From the NCBI RefSeq assembly GCF_019049245.1, contig NZ_JAGMUK010000049.1:160323-224322 (forward strand): DNA of 64,000 nucleotides, read 5' to 3'. The stretch's first letter is position 1, and each line of letters begins with the position of its first letter. Made by a program: the position numbers and the translations under genes. The notes below the pieces were generated by a model. It made no database searches, was not told the origin of the DNA, and saw only the letters and a program-made list of their open reading frames with translations. Of the stretch, positions 18,223 through 26,557 are shown piece by piece. The DNA comes from Streptomyces sp. AC555_RSS877. GTDB taxonomy: Bacteria > Actinomycetota > Actinomycetes > Streptomycetales > Streptomycetaceae.

Positions 18223-18736
18223 GGCCGAGCGCGCCGCGGCGCTCGTGCCGGACGAGAGTGTGATCGTGCTGGACATCGGTACCAGCACCCAGCGGATCGC
18301 CCGCCGGCTGAAGGGCCGGCCCGTCACCGTCATCACCAGCAACCTGGCCGTGGTGGACGAACTGCGGGACGACGAGGCCGTCCGGCTGATCCTTCTGGGC
18401 GGGGTCCTGCGCCGCAACTACCCGTCCTTCGTCGGCTCGCTGACCGAGACGGCACTGCGTCAGGTCAGCGCCGACCTGGTGATGCTCAGCTGCACGGGGG
18501 TACGCACATACGGACACGTCGTGGACGACATGGCCGTCGAGGCGCCGATCAAGCAAGCCATGATCGAGGCGGCCGACCGGGTCGTCCTCGTCGCGTCCGA
18601 GGCGAAGTTCCCGGGCACGGGCTCGCTGCGCATCTGTTCGCTCGCCGATGTCGACGTCGTGATCACGACCGGCGGCGCCGATCCGCACACCCTGGACCTC
18701 TGCCGACGGGCGGTGGGCGAAGTGGTCGTCGTCTGA
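18200..18736 (+). pseudogene. DeoR-family regulator lacking its DNA-binding domain
   Basis: 178 residues matching only the C-terminal sensor of DeoR repressors: AERAAALVPDESVIVLDIGTSTQRIARRL, VTVITSNLAVVDEL, VRLILLGGVLRR, FVGSLTETALRQVSADL, IKQAMIEAADRVVLVASEAKF and DVVITTGGADP. The N-terminal winged helix (usually about 60-80 residues) is absent. No good ribosome-binding site precedes the ATG at 18200, and the first bases overlap the opposite-strand GH76 remnant. It is most simply a decayed gene. A solo sensor domain is possible but unsupported. Confidence 0.75.
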
Positions 18737-18934
18737 CCGTCGCCGGTCGCGCGGACGGCAGGGGCGCACGCACCGGAGCGGGCGCCGTCAACTCGCCCGG
18801 CCGCCTTCGGGTTGCCGATCACCGGCACGGGGCATCAGGAGTGGGCAGGACCGGCCGCGCAAGACCTGTCGCGGCGCCGGCGAGCGGCCAGGCCGCGGAT
18901 GTGCCGGGTGTCCCAGGAGGGGAAGTGATCCGCC

Positions 18935-19354
18935 ATGCGTGCGCATCGGCGTACCCATCGGCGTTCCGTACGCGTGGAGTATCTGCTGCCCGACAACGCC
19001 GAGTCGGCCGGACGGGCGCGGAAGCTGACCACCGCGTTCCTCGCCCGCTCGCGCCCCCGGATGGCACGGGTGGATGCCGGGCAGATCGACGACGCGACGC
19101 TGATCGTGTCCGAGTTGGTCGCCAACGCCACCCTGCACGGACGCGGCTCCTGCCGTCTGCGCCTGCAGGTGTCCGACGAGCGGGTGACCGTCGAGGTCTA
19201 CGACGACAACCCGGCCCCGCCCCGGGTGCGGCCGTTGACCGACGGGGGCGAGAGCGGGCGGGGCCTGGCCATGGTCCGGTGTCTGGCCCAGCGCTTCGAC
19301 GTCGCCCCGGTCCGCGGGGGCGGCAAGATGGTGCGTGCGGTCCTGGCGCTCTGA
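18935..19354 (+). CDS. Anti-sigma-factor-type ATP-binding protein (HATPase_c_2)
   Basis: 139 aa, ATG with GGAGGGG upstream. It is a lone GHKL ATPase domain: N-box SELVANATLHG, G1-like VEVYDDNPAPP, and G2 ESGRGLAMVRCLAQRF. Streptomyces encodes many such RsbW/SpoIIAB-like proteins, which bind sigma factors or phosphorylate anti-sigma antagonists. No antagonist or sigma gene is adjacent. A SpoIIE-type phosphatase occurs at 38 kb in this window, but a link is only speculation. Kinase or binding partner unknown. Confidence 0.82.
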   Translation: MRAHRRTHRRSVRVEYLLPDNAESAGRARKLTTAFLARSRPRMARVDAGQIDDATLIVSELVANATLHGRGSCRLRLQVSDERVTVEVYDDNPAPPRVRPLTDGGESGRGLAMVRCLAQRFDVAPVRGGGKMVRAVLAL

Positions 19355-19412
19355 ACCACGCCGAGCCCCTGCCGTCGCGATCCGCGTTGCCGCCCGGGCC
19401 GTCCTGGGAGGC

Positions 19413-19448
19413 GGGGCCCCGCCGGCGCGGTGCGTCCGGCGGGACCCC
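19413..19448. terminator. Bidirectional hairpin between the ATPase and LPMO genes
   Basis: A two-part stem: GGGG/CCCC outside and CCCGCCGG/CCGGCGGG inside, with one mismatch between them and a 10-base loop. It sits between two convergent genes, so it can serve both strands. Confidence 0.6.
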
Positions 19449-19474
19449 GTGGCCGGGCGACAACCCGGCCGGGC

Positions 19475-20146
19475 TCAGCGGAAGTTGACGTCGCTGCACA
19501 GGAAGTACGTCTGGTCCATGTGCGACGCCTGCCAGATGGCGTAGACGACGTGGCGGCCGGTGAGGCCCGAGGTGCTCACGTCGATGGAGTAGTTCTGGCT
19601 GGGGGCGTACGTACCGGTCCGGGCGACGAGTTGCAGGTCGCTCCAGGTCAACGGCTGGGTGGTGGGGTCGAAGCCCTGCCGGGTGACGTAGACCAGGAAG
19701 TAGTCGGCGCCGTGGCTGGCCTGGTCGTACAGCCGCAGGGTGAAGTTGCTGCCGACGTCCGTGGTCTTCCACGGACCCACGGTGTCCAGGGAGTTGTAGC
19801 GGCCACCCTCGGTCCGACCACCACTGCACAGCTGGCCGTCGGGGACGACCGCCTGGAAGTTGCCGGCGGAGCCGTTGCGGTACAGGCCGTTCCAGTTCCA
19901 CATGGCGTTCGGGTTGTCCTGCCATGCCTGCCAGCACATGGGGTCTTCCTGTGCCATGGCCGGGTTCTGGAAGTCACTCCCCCAGCGGAGCCAGCAGCCG
20001 TAGTTGCGGGACGCCGGGTCGACGACCGAACCGTGGGCCACGGCCGTGCCGCTCCAGGGGATCAGACAGAGCAGCACCGCGACGAGCATGCTCAGGGAGA
20101 GTGTCAGACGTGCACCGACTTTCTTGTCGTGATCATGACAATTCAT
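19475..20146 (-). CDS. Secreted AA10 lytic polysaccharide monooxygenase
   Basis: 223 aa. A Sec signal of 37 residues ends ...SGTAVA, so the mature protein starts with His38, the copper ligand of the histidine brace. The second brace His is H145 in the segment ASHGADYFLVYVTRQG. The axial Phe is in TYFLCSDV near the C-terminus. Cys residues (51, 71, 107, 217) can form the usual disulfides. The motifs SRNYGCWLRW and VPDGQLCSGG are close to those of cellulose-active streptomycete AA10 enzymes. There is no carbohydrate-binding module, so it is a single-domain enzyme. A CebR-type palindrome lies 56 bases upstream, which supports a cellulose-linked role. Confidence 0.9.
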   Translation of the reverse strand: MNCHDHDKKVGARLTLSLSMLVAVLLCLIPWSGTAVAHGSVVDPASRNYGCWLRWGSDFQNPAMAQEDPMCWQAWQDNPNAMWNWNGLYRNGSAGNFQAVVPDGQLCSGGRTEGGRYNSLDTVGPWKTTDVGSNFTLRLYDQASHGADYFLVYVTRQGFDPTTQPLTWSDLQLVARTGTYAPSQNYSIDVSTSGLTGRHVVYAIWQASHMDQTYFLCSDVNFR

Positions 20147-20201
20147 GATCTCCCTCTTTCCGAGTGGGGGGATGTGGGGTGTGGGTTGCGCGGGACGCCA
20201 G

Positions 20202-20215
20202 TGGGAGCGCTCCCA
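20202..20215 (-). promoter_or_regulatory. CebR-type operator upstream of the LPMO gene
   Basis: TGGGAGCGCTCCCA, a perfect 14-bp palindrome identical to the known consensus for CebR, the LacI-family cellobiose/cellotriose sensor of Streptomyces. It is 56 bases before the LPMO start, where it would overlap the promoter. The TerB-family gene starts 222 bases away on the other side, so it is a less likely target. Confidence 0.82.
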
Positions 20216-20436
20216 TATGAAGCAGGCTGCGCCCGGTGAAACGAAGCCGCAACACCCGATTGCGCCACTTTCTCGCCCCGCATGGCGCGTTCGGTTCGCT
20301 GGACAGGCCGGTTGCGCCCACCCGCGCCAAAGGCCGGCCGACCATGGAACTTCGGGGAGTCGGAAGGAGTTGGCAGAAGGAGGCGCGGAACAACGCGGCC
20401 GACCGGAACGACACGGGCGAAGCAGAGGTAGTACAG

Positions 20437-20988
20437 ATGGCGATGTGGGATCGGCTCAAGGACCAGGCCAAGGGTCTGCAGCAGCAGGCGCAGGGCACGC
20501 GGAGCGCCGGCGGACACGGGCGGCCGGGTTCGGGGTCCTCCGGGGGATCGAAAGCGCAGCTGGTGAACACACTCAAGTCCCAGCTCACTTCCCTCAAGAC
20601 CGAGCTGAAGAGCGGCGCCTACCGAGACGCCAGCATGGCCATGTGCGCCCTGGTCGCCGCCGCCGACGGGCATGTCGACCCGGCCGAGCGGCAGCATGTG
20701 GAGTCGCTGATCCTGAGCAACGACGTGCTGCAGAACTTCCCGTCCGAGCAGCTGCGGCAGCGCTTCAACAAGCACGTCGACCAGCTGGCGGTCAACTTCC
20801 AGCAGGGCAAGGCCGAGGCCCTGCAGGAGATCGCCAAGGCCGCGAAGAAGCCGACGGAGGCCAGGGCGGTCGTCCAGACCGGCTTCGTCGTCGCGGGTGC
20901 GGACGGATACGTCGCGCCGGCCGAGGAGCAGGTTCTGCGTGAGGCATGTTCGGTACTCGGCCTGTCCACCCAGGAGTTCGGCCTCTGA
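20437..20988 (+). CDS. TerB-family protein (tellurite-resistance-like)
   Basis: The start is taken at the ATG at 20437 (MAMWDRLKDQAKGLQQQ), giving 183 aa. An upstream in-frame ATG at 20236 would add a low-complexity tail and is less likely. The N-terminal third is helical with Gln/Gly linkers. The TerB core begins about residue 60 with DASMAMCALVAAADGHVDPAERQHVESLI and repeats as TGFVVAGADGYVAPAEEQVLREAC. The acidic DGHVDPAE and DGYVAPAE loops are the TerB metal-binding-like motifs. Streptomyces ter proteins act in stress and development as well as tellurite resistance. Confidence 0.85.
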   Translation: MAMWDRLKDQAKGLQQQAQGTRSAGGHGRPGSGSSGGSKAQLVNTLKSQLTSLKTELKSGAYRDASMAMCALVAAADGHVDPAERQHVESLILSNDVLQNFPSEQLRQRFNKHVDQLAVNFQQGKAEALQEIAKAAKKPTEARAVVQTGFVVAGADGYVAPAEEQVLREACSVLGLSTQEFGL

Positions 20989-21034
20989 CGGAGACTGCCG
21001 GGGGCGCCCGCCGGTCCCGGGAGAGAACCGCCTG

Positions 21035-21209
21035 GGCCCTGTCGTCGAATTCCCGTCGTCCGCCCGGAGGGCGGGCCTCGCGGCGCCAGGTGCGTGCTCT
21101 CGGCGTGCCGGGCACAGGCCCTCGTACTGGTCGTACGCGGGTCTGTGCCCGGTGCGGCGAGAGTGCGTGCATGGCGCCGCGAGGCAGGCGGGAATTTGAC
21201 GACAGGGCC
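21035..21209. repeat. 175-bp MITE-like palindromic element
   Basis: The outer ends GGCCCTGTCGTCGAATT and its near-complement AATTTGACGACAGGGCC form terminal inverted repeats. The arms continue through CTCGCGGCGCCA...TGGCGCCGCGAG, GTGCTCTC...GAGAGTGCG and GGGCACAG...CTGTGCCC to a centre at GTACTGGTCGTAC. The left arm carries about 19 extra bases with their own small hairpin. There is no ORF inside. It fits a non-autonomous, MITE-like element, and it also ends exactly at the stop codon of the SMP-30 gene. It could act as a strong terminator for both flanking genes. Confidence 0.7.
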
Positions 21210-22117
21210 TAGAGGCGCGGCGCCCCCGTCACCGACATCATCAGTGAGTACAGGGAGGTGGTGGCCGTGATGAACAGGCGGTTGTTCTTGGCGCCACCGA
21301 AGGCGATGTTGGAGACGGGTTCGGGCAGGCGCAGCCGGCCGATGAGGGTGCCGTCGGGGTCGTAGCAGTGGACGCCGTCGTCCAGGGCGGCGGCCCACAG
21401 GCGGCCCTCGTCGTCGAAGCGGATGTTGTCGAAGTGGACGTCGCCGCGCGCCGCGGCGAAGACTCTCCCGTCGGAGAGCGTGCCGTCCTCGCGGATGTCG
21501 AACACGTGGATCCGGGCGCTCCGCGAGTCGGAGACGTACAGCTGCTTCTCGTCACCGGACAGGATGACGCCGTTGGGCCCGGCGAACCCGTCGGCGGCGA
21601 GACGTACTTCCTGCGTGGCGGGGTCGATCCGGTACACGTTGCACGCCCCGATCTCGGATTCGGCGCGGTGGCCCTCGTAGTCGCTGGTGATGCCGAAGTC
21701 CGGGTCGGAGAACCAGATCGTGCCGTCGGAGCGTACGACGGAGTCGTTCGGGCTGTTGAGCCGCTTGCCGTCGTAGCGGTCGGCGAGGACGGTCACCGTC
21801 CCGTCGGGCTCGGTGCGGGTGACACGGCGGTTGCCCTGCTCGCAGGTGACCAGGCGGCCCCGCGGGTCGAGGGTGTTGCCGTTGCTGTGTCCGGCCGGGG
21901 TGCGGAAGACGCCGACCGTGCCGGTGGCCTCGTCCCAGCGCAGGATGCGGTCGTTCGGGATGTCGCTCCAGATCAACTGGCGCCAGGCGGGGAGATACAG
22001 CGGGCCCTCGGCCCAGCGGCAGCCGTCGTACAGGACCTCCAGCCTGCTGTCGCCGTTCGCGCAGCCTCCCGTGCGGAAGCGCTCGTCCAGGATCTCGTAC
22101 AGGCCGTCGGCGGGCAT
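21209..22117 (-). CDS. SMP-30/gluconolactonase/LRE-family sugar lactonase
   Basis: The ATG at 22117 has GGGAGGACGCC before it, giving 302 aa. The six-bladed propeller family is clear: EGPLYLPAWRQLIWSDIPNDRILRW, GHSNGNTLDPRGRLVTCEQGNRRVTR, KRLNSPNDSVVRSDGTIWFSDPDFGI, ADGFAGPNGVILSGDEKQLYVSDS and FDNIRFDDEGRLWAAALDDGVHCYDP. The metal-binding Glu (EGP), Asn (SPNDSVV) and Asp (VSDS) are present. Such enzymes open sugar lactones. Its stop codon abuts the palindromic element. A divergent Lrp-type regulator next door is a candidate controller. Confidence 0.9.
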   Translation of the reverse strand: MPADGLYEILDERFRTGGCANGDSRLEVLYDGCRWAEGPLYLPAWRQLIWSDIPNDRILRWDEATGTVGVFRTPAGHSNGNTLDPRGRLVTCEQGNRRVTRTEPDGTVTVLADRYDGKRLNSPNDSVVRSDGTIWFSDPDFGITSDYEGHRAESEIGACNVYRIDPATQEVRLAADGFAGPNGVILSGDEKQLYVSDSRSARIHVFDIREDGTLSDGRVFAAARGDVHFDNIRFDDEGRLWAAALDDGVHCYDPDGTLIGRLRLPEPVSNIAFGGAKNNRLFITATTSLYSLMMSVTGAPRL

Positions 22118-22193
22118 GGCGTCCTCCCAGAGGGATCGATCAGGATGTTGTTCAACGTAATACGCCCAACGCCGAAGCCTATATGGTCGACAC

Positions 22194-22640
22194 ATGAAAT
22201 CAGTGGATGCCATCGACCGTCAGCTGATCGCATTGCTCCAGCGGGACGCCACCCAGCCGTACGCCGCACTGGGCAAGGTCGTCGGCCTGTCGGCGGGTGC
22301 CACGCACGAGCGCGTACGCAAGCTGCGCGAGCAGGGGGTCATCCGGGCCACGACGGTCGACGTCGACCCCGCGGCACTCGACCGCGGGGTCCTGGCCTTC
22401 GTGCTCGTCGACTCGACGTCGTGGATGGGCGACCGGGCCGAGGACTTCGCCGCCGTCCCGGAGATCCAGGAGGCGCACGTCATCGCGGGCAGCGCTGCCG
22501 TCCTGGTGAAGGTGCGCACCGCGACCACCGAGCGGCTCCAGGACGTACTGCGCCGCCTCTACGCCATCGACGGGGTCAGCGGGACGCAGGCGACGGTGGT
22601 ACTGGAGACCTTCTTCGAAAGGCCGTTGGACGCCGGTTAG
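22194..22640 (+). CDS. Lrp/AsnC-family transcriptional regulator
   Basis: 148 aa. The N-terminal helix-turn-helix reads AIDRQLIALLQRDATQPYAALGKVVGLSAGATHERVRKLREQGVIR. The C-terminal RAM ligand domain follows: LAFVLVDST, EAHVIAGSAAVLVKVRTATTERLQDVLRRLYAIDGV. The start is the ATG at 22194. It diverges from the SMP-30 lactonase gene with 76 bases between, so shared regulation is likely. The ligand is unknown. Confidence 0.9.
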   Translation: MKSVDAIDRQLIALLQRDATQPYAALGKVVGLSAGATHERVRKLREQGVIRATTVDVDPAALDRGVLAFVLVDSTSWMGDRAEDFAAVPEIQEAHVIAGSAAVLVKVRTATTERLQDVLRRLYAIDGVSGTQATVVLETFFERPLDAG

Positions 22641-22713
22641 GGCGTGCCCCATGGCCCGCGCTCGGGGACTGCGGGCACGGCCCGCTCACGACCGGCCGGG
22701 ATTCCCGGAGGGA

Positions 22714-23925
22714 TCATCCGCGGGGCCGGAGTCTGCGTATGCGCCTGCGGACCTGCCGCACCGTCCCCCTGGCGACGGACGGCCGGGGCTTCGACGACGG
22801 CATGACCCGCCGGCTCCCCGACCAGTCCGGGACGGTGACCCTGTACGTCTCGTCGGGAATACCCGTCCGCCGGTCGCGGAAATACGGATAGACGAGGTGC
22901 AGTTTTCCGGCTCGGCCGTGGTGGACCGCTTCCGGCACCGTCTTGGCGCGGATGAATTCCAGAATGTCCTTCAAGGCGTCCAGCCTGCCCATGGCGACGC
23001 AGGTGAGTATCAGCCGTTCGTTGACCTTTATCCGGTCGGCGACTCCCGTGGTCCAGTACGCCGCCGTCATCGGAGCGGCGAGTTCCATCCTGTGTGACTG
23101 CTCGCTTTCCGGCTGTTTCAGCAGGCCGGCCCCGAATTGCTGCAGCAGGCCGACCGTGAAGGGCCTGACCATCAGCTGATCCCGCTCGGCACCCGGCGGC
23201 ACGAGTCTCGCGATCAGGTCCATCAGCGCGTGAATGGCGGCGAAGCGGGCCGTGTAATCGCCTCTTCGCGTCGCGTGTTTTCCGTCGTCCCGGCCCACCA
23301 GGTAGTAGCAGACGTAATCGGCGACGACGGACACGCCGTTGCCGCTCAGATACGCCTCCATGGTGAAGAGCGCGTCCTCACCGGTGGCGAGGCTCTCGTC
23401 GAACCTGAGGCCCAGGCGCAGGAGCAGCTCGCGCCGGAACAGCTTCTGGGCGCTCAGCGCGAAGATGACCTGCGAGGTGTAGACGTCGGCGCGTTCCTGG
23501 GTCCGGGTGAACATCGACCTCGCGACCCCGCGGTTGACTCCCTCCATCTTCCCGAGCACCACGTCCGTGCCGGCGCGGTCGGCCATCGCGACCATCCGCT
23601 CCAGTGCTTCGTCCCCCAGATAGTCGTCGGCGTCCAGAAAGAAGACATAGCGGCCGCGAGCCAGCGACAGCCCGACATTGCGCGGGCCGCTGGGACCACC
23701 GGAGTTGGCCTGACGCACCACCCTGGTGGGCACCTTCGACGCGGCGGCGAAATCCTCCAGATATTCGCCGGTGCCGTCACTCGATCCGTCATCGACGGCG
23801 ACGATCTCTAATCGGTCCGCACCCAGTGTCTGTGTCTCGACTGATTCCAGACAGCGGACGAGATAGGGCATGGCTTCATACGCCCCGACAATAACCGTGA
23901 CGTCGGGCACAGGTTGACTATTCAT
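22714..23925 (-). CDS. Glycosyltransferase family 2, TarS-like polymer glycosylation type
   Basis: The start is the ATG at 23925 (MNSQPVPDVTVIVGAYEAM), giving 403 aa. The upstream in-frame extension lacks coding character. The GT-A fold is clear, with VDDGSSDGTGEYL and the metal-binding DADD in YVFFLDADDYLGD. Downstream SMFTRTQ, SAQKLFRRELLLRLGLRFDESLATGEDALFTMEAYLSG resembles enzymes that decorate wall teichoic acids. The C-terminus is a basic tail (RQVRRRIRRLRPRG). The 5' leader is unusually AT-rich for this genome and includes a palindrome GACAA-C-TTGTC (23935-23945). The role in cell-wall polymer glycosylation is inferred from family resemblance. Confidence 0.8.
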   Translation of the reverse strand: MNSQPVPDVTVIVGAYEAMPYLVRCLESVETQTLGADRLEIVAVDDGSSDGTGEYLEDFAAASKVPTRVVRQANSGGPSGPRNVGLSLARGRYVFFLDADDYLGDEALERMVAMADRAGTDVVLGKMEGVNRGVARSMFTRTQERADVYTSQVIFALSAQKLFRRELLLRLGLRFDESLATGEDALFTMEAYLSGNGVSVVADYVCYYLVGRDDGKHATRRGDYTARFAAIHALMDLIARLVPPGAERDQLMVRPFTVGLLQQFGAGLLKQPESEQSHRMELAAPMTAAYWTTGVADRIKVNERLILTCVAMGRLDALKDILEFIRAKTVPEAVHHGRAGKLHLVYPYFRDRRTGIPDETYRVTVPDWSGSRRVMPSSKPRPSVARGTVRQVRRRIRRLRPRG

Positions 23926-24046
23926 AAACCGCAAGACAACTTGTCGTGAACGAAGGTTGTCCGGAATTACAAGATCCGGATATCGTGATCGGTAGGTGAC
24001 CTTCCGAATCTTCGGCGCCGCAGAGCGAAGACAGCAACCGCTCGTC

Positions 24047-24337
24047 CTACTGAAGGCGGACGGCCATCTCCACGGCCACCTCGTCACCTGCCGAGAGGCC
24101 CTGCGGTTTGCGCACAGCGTTCTTGAGCGGCAGCAGGTAACCGCCGTCCCTGGGGAAGAGCGACGTCGTGAAGGCGACCTCGCCGATCCGGGCCTCGACC
24201 GGGATCACGCCCCAGCCGTACGTGGCCATGGCGGCCACCTCGCGGATGTCGGCGGACTCCTCGTCCGGCACGGCGACGAAGTAGTACGGCGACGGCCCAC
24301 GCCATTCGATCACCCGGCCTGCGAAGGCGAACTCCAT
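24047..24337 (-). CDS. DUF1905-domain protein
   Basis: The start is set at the ATG at 24337 (MEFAFAGRVIEWRGPSPYYFVAVP), giving 96 aa. A longer in-frame reading exists but lacks a better ribosome-binding site. The DUF1905 pattern is recognisable: an initial F-x-G-x-V-x-x-W-x-G strand, then GWGVIPVEARIG, TTSLFPRDGGYLLPLKNAVRKPQGL and AGDEVAVEM. These proteins are small beta-barrels of unknown function. It stands alone between two minus-strand genes. Confidence 0.85.
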   Translation of the reverse strand: MEFAFAGRVIEWRGPSPYYFVAVPDEESADIREVAAMATYGWGVIPVEARIGEVAFTTSLFPRDGGYLLPLKNAVRKPQGLSAGDEVAVEMAVRLQ

Positions 24338-24479
24338 GGGGTCGGTGTCCTTCCGCGCTGACGGGCAGGTCGCGCCCAGCGTACCCACGGTGCCGCCACT
24401 GCCGGTCGGGGAACGACCGGCAGCAACCAGCAGGAACCGTGCGGCACTCCGGCCGGTTGACCTCCCGCGCAGGAGATCG

Positions 24480-25766
24480 TCAGTGCCGGAGCCGGTCGTA
24501 GCGGAAGGGTGTCAGGGCCCCGGGCCGGTGGCCGGTGAGGACGTACTCGGCGAGTCTGTGCCCGGTGACCGGGCCCAGCGTGACTCCGAGCATGCCGTGG
24601 CCGGTGGCCGCGAAGGCGTTGTCGTGGCCCGGGACGCGGTCGATGACGGGGAGCCCGTCGGGGAGGAACGGCCGGCCGCCGACCCACGGGTCCCTGATCA
24701 GGCCGACCAGGTCGTCCGGATCGTCGAACCAGCGGCCCAGGTACTGCCGGCTGGCGAGGGCGACGGCGACGATGCGACGCCAGTCGAGGCGGTTGTTGTT
24801 GCCGCTCAACTCCATCGTGCCGCCGATCCGCGTCGTACCGCCGATCGGTGAGGCGACGGCACGGCGCTCGCCGAAGTACAGGGTGTGCGACGGGGCCTGG
24901 TCCAGGTCCACCGAGAAGCTGTAGCCCTTGCCGGCCTGCAGGGGCAGCGTCTGTCCCAGGGAGCGCAGCAGGCCGGGAGAACGCGTTCCGGCGGCGATGA
25001 CGACGGCCCCGCAGGGAATGTCGCCCTGCGCGTTTCGCAGCGCGGTGACCCGGCCACCCGCGGTCCGGAAACCGATGGCCTCCGCGTTCTCGTGGACCTT
25101 CACCCCCTGGGCGGCGAGTGCCTCGCCGAGCGCCCGGGCGAACGCCTCAGGGTCGACCACCCCCTCCCCTTCGACGAGGTACGCCGCACGGACCCGGGGC
25201 GACAGCGCCCCGTCCAGCAGATGCGCTTCGGGCCCCGTGGTGACGTCGGCGGGCATCGGGTAGTGGCCGTCCGCCATCTCCCGCTGGAGTGCGTGGTGGT
25301 GACGGGCCTCGGCCTCCGAGAGGAAGGCGTGCACCATGCCGGGCCGGGTCAGGGTCGTGTCGACTCCGGCCGCGCGCAGGCCGTCGAAGAGGTCGAAGGT
25401 GCCGCGGTTCAGCTCGGCGATGGCCGCGTACCCGCGCCGGAAGGCGGCCGGGGTGCTGCTGCGCCAGAACCGCCACAGCCACCGTACGAACGCGGGATCG
25501 GGAAGGGGGCGGAGGTAGAGCGGTGAGTCCGGGCGCCCCAGGGAGCGCAGGGCGTAGCGCACGATCCCCGGGGCCGGGACGGGAGTCGAATGGCTGAGAC
25601 AGACCCATCCGGCGTTGCCCCGGGACGCCCCCGAGCCGAGGCCGCGCCGCTCGACGACCTCCACCGCGACACCGGCCGCGGCGAGGTAGTACGCGGTGCA
25701 CAGCCCTATGACTCCGCCCCCGACGACCACGACGGGTCCGGCACGGTCGTCGAACGCCTGGGTCAT
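24480..25766 (-). CDS. FAD-dependent D-amino-acid dehydrogenase (DadA-like)
   Basis: 428 aa. The FAD Rossmann motif is VVVVGGGVIGLCTAYYLA at residues 12-29, followed by VEVVERRGLGSGASRGNAG. The C-terminal FAD motif is NAFAATGHGMLGVTLGPVTG. It belongs to the DAO/DadA family, which oxidises D-amino acids to keto acids with membrane electron acceptors. Its start overlaps the stop of the ABC ATPase gene (ATGA), so it is the last gene of an operon with a polar amino-acid importer. That coupling suggests uptake and oxidation of one amino-acid-like substrate such as a D-amino acid or an opine. Confidence 0.85.
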   Translation of the reverse strand: MTQAFDDRAGPVVVVGGGVIGLCTAYYLAAAGVAVEVVERRGLGSGASRGNAGWVCLSHSTPVPAPGIVRYALRSLGRPDSPLYLRPLPDPAFVRWLWRFWRSSTPAAFRRGYAAIAELNRGTFDLFDGLRAAGVDTTLTRPGMVHAFLSEAEARHHHALQREMADGHYPMPADVTTGPEAHLLDGALSPRVRAAYLVEGEGVVDPEAFARALGEALAAQGVKVHENAEAIGFRTAGGRVTALRNAQGDIPCGAVVIAAGTRSPGLLRSLGQTLPLQAGKGYSFSVDLDQAPSHTLYFGERRAVASPIGGTTRIGGTMELSGNNNRLDWRRIVAVALASRQYLGRWFDDPDDLVGLIRDPWVGGRPFLPDGLPVIDRVPGHDNAFAATGHGMLGVTLGPVTGHRLAEYVLTGHRPGALTPFRYDRLRH

Positions 25767-26557
25767 GACGCGGTCCCGTACGAGGCGAGGAACTCACGGG
25801 TCCGGGTCCGGGCAGGACGGTCGAGGACCTCCTCGGGCCTGCCCTCCTCCACGATCCGGCCGCCGTCGACGAAGACGACGTGGTCGGACACCTCGCGGGC
25901 GAAGGGCAGTTCGTGGGTGACCAGCAGCATCGTCATTCCGTCCGAGGCGAGTTCCCGCATCACGCTCAGCACCTCCCGGGTGGCCTCCGGGTCGAGGGAG
26001 GAGGTGGGTTCGTCGAAGAGCAGTACTTCGGGTTTCAGGGCGAGGGCCCGCGCGATCGCGACGCGTTGCTGCTCGCCGCCGGAGAGCTGGTCGGGCTGGG
26101 CGAGGCCGCGGTGGGCCACCCCGACCCGGCGCAGCAGCGCGACGGCCCGCTCCAGTGCCTCCTGTTCGGGGACGCCGGCCTTGCGCTGCGCCAGTACGAC
26201 GTTCTCCACGGCCGTGAGGTGGGGGAACAGGTTGAACCGCTGGAAGACCATGCCGACGGTGCGGCGCAGCGCGGGCAGGTCGCGGCAGACCATACGGCCG
26301 CCGCTGTGCACGATCTGGCCGGCGACCTCGACCGTGCCCTGGTCCGGGCGTTCCAGCAGGTTGACGCAGCGCATCAGGGTCGTCTTGCCGCCGCCGCTCT
26401 GCCCGATGACGCTGACGATGCGGCCCCGGCCGACGGTGAGATGGACGTCGTCGAGCACCAGCCGGCCGTCGAAGGACTTGCGCAGCCCTTCGATCCGTAC
26501 GACGGCTTCGGCGGGAGTGGGGGCCGGGGCCTCGGTGGTGATGACGGGCTCGGTCAT
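25763..26557 (-). CDS. Polar amino-acid ABC transporter ATPase (GlnQ-type)
   Basis: 264 aa from the ATG at 26557. Walker A is GQSGGGKTT, the ABC signature LSGGEQQR, and Walker B VLLFDEPTSSLD, with the switch His in LLVTHE. The FQRFNLFPHLTA Q-loop is typical of amino-acid importers. It is coupled to the permease upstream (overlap at 26554-26557) and to DadA downstream. It drives import of the substrate captured by the downstream-transcribed lipoprotein. Confidence 0.94.
   Translation of the reverse strand: MTEPVITTEAPAPTPAEAVVRIEGLRKSFDGRLVLDDVHLTVGRGRIVSVIGQSGGGKTTLMRCVNLLERPDQGTVEVAGQIVHSGGRMVCRDLPALRRTVGMVFQRFNLFPHLTAVENVVLAQRKAGVPEQEALERAVALLRRVGVAHRGLAQPDQLSGGEQQRVAIARALALKPEVLLFDEPTSSLDPEATREVLSVMRELASDGMTMLLVTHELPFAREVSDHVVFVDGGRIVEEGRPEEVLDRPARTRTREFLASYGTAS

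Noticed and set aside
17897..18769. A long minus-strand frame through the GH76/DeoR remnants
   Set aside because: Its translation is not GH76-like; only the frame ending at 18010 carries the GH76 motifs.
23935..23945. GACAA-C-TTGTC palindrome in the GT2 leader as a regulator site
   Set aside because: It is only an 11-base palindrome in a short AT-rich leader; too little to support a separate feature.
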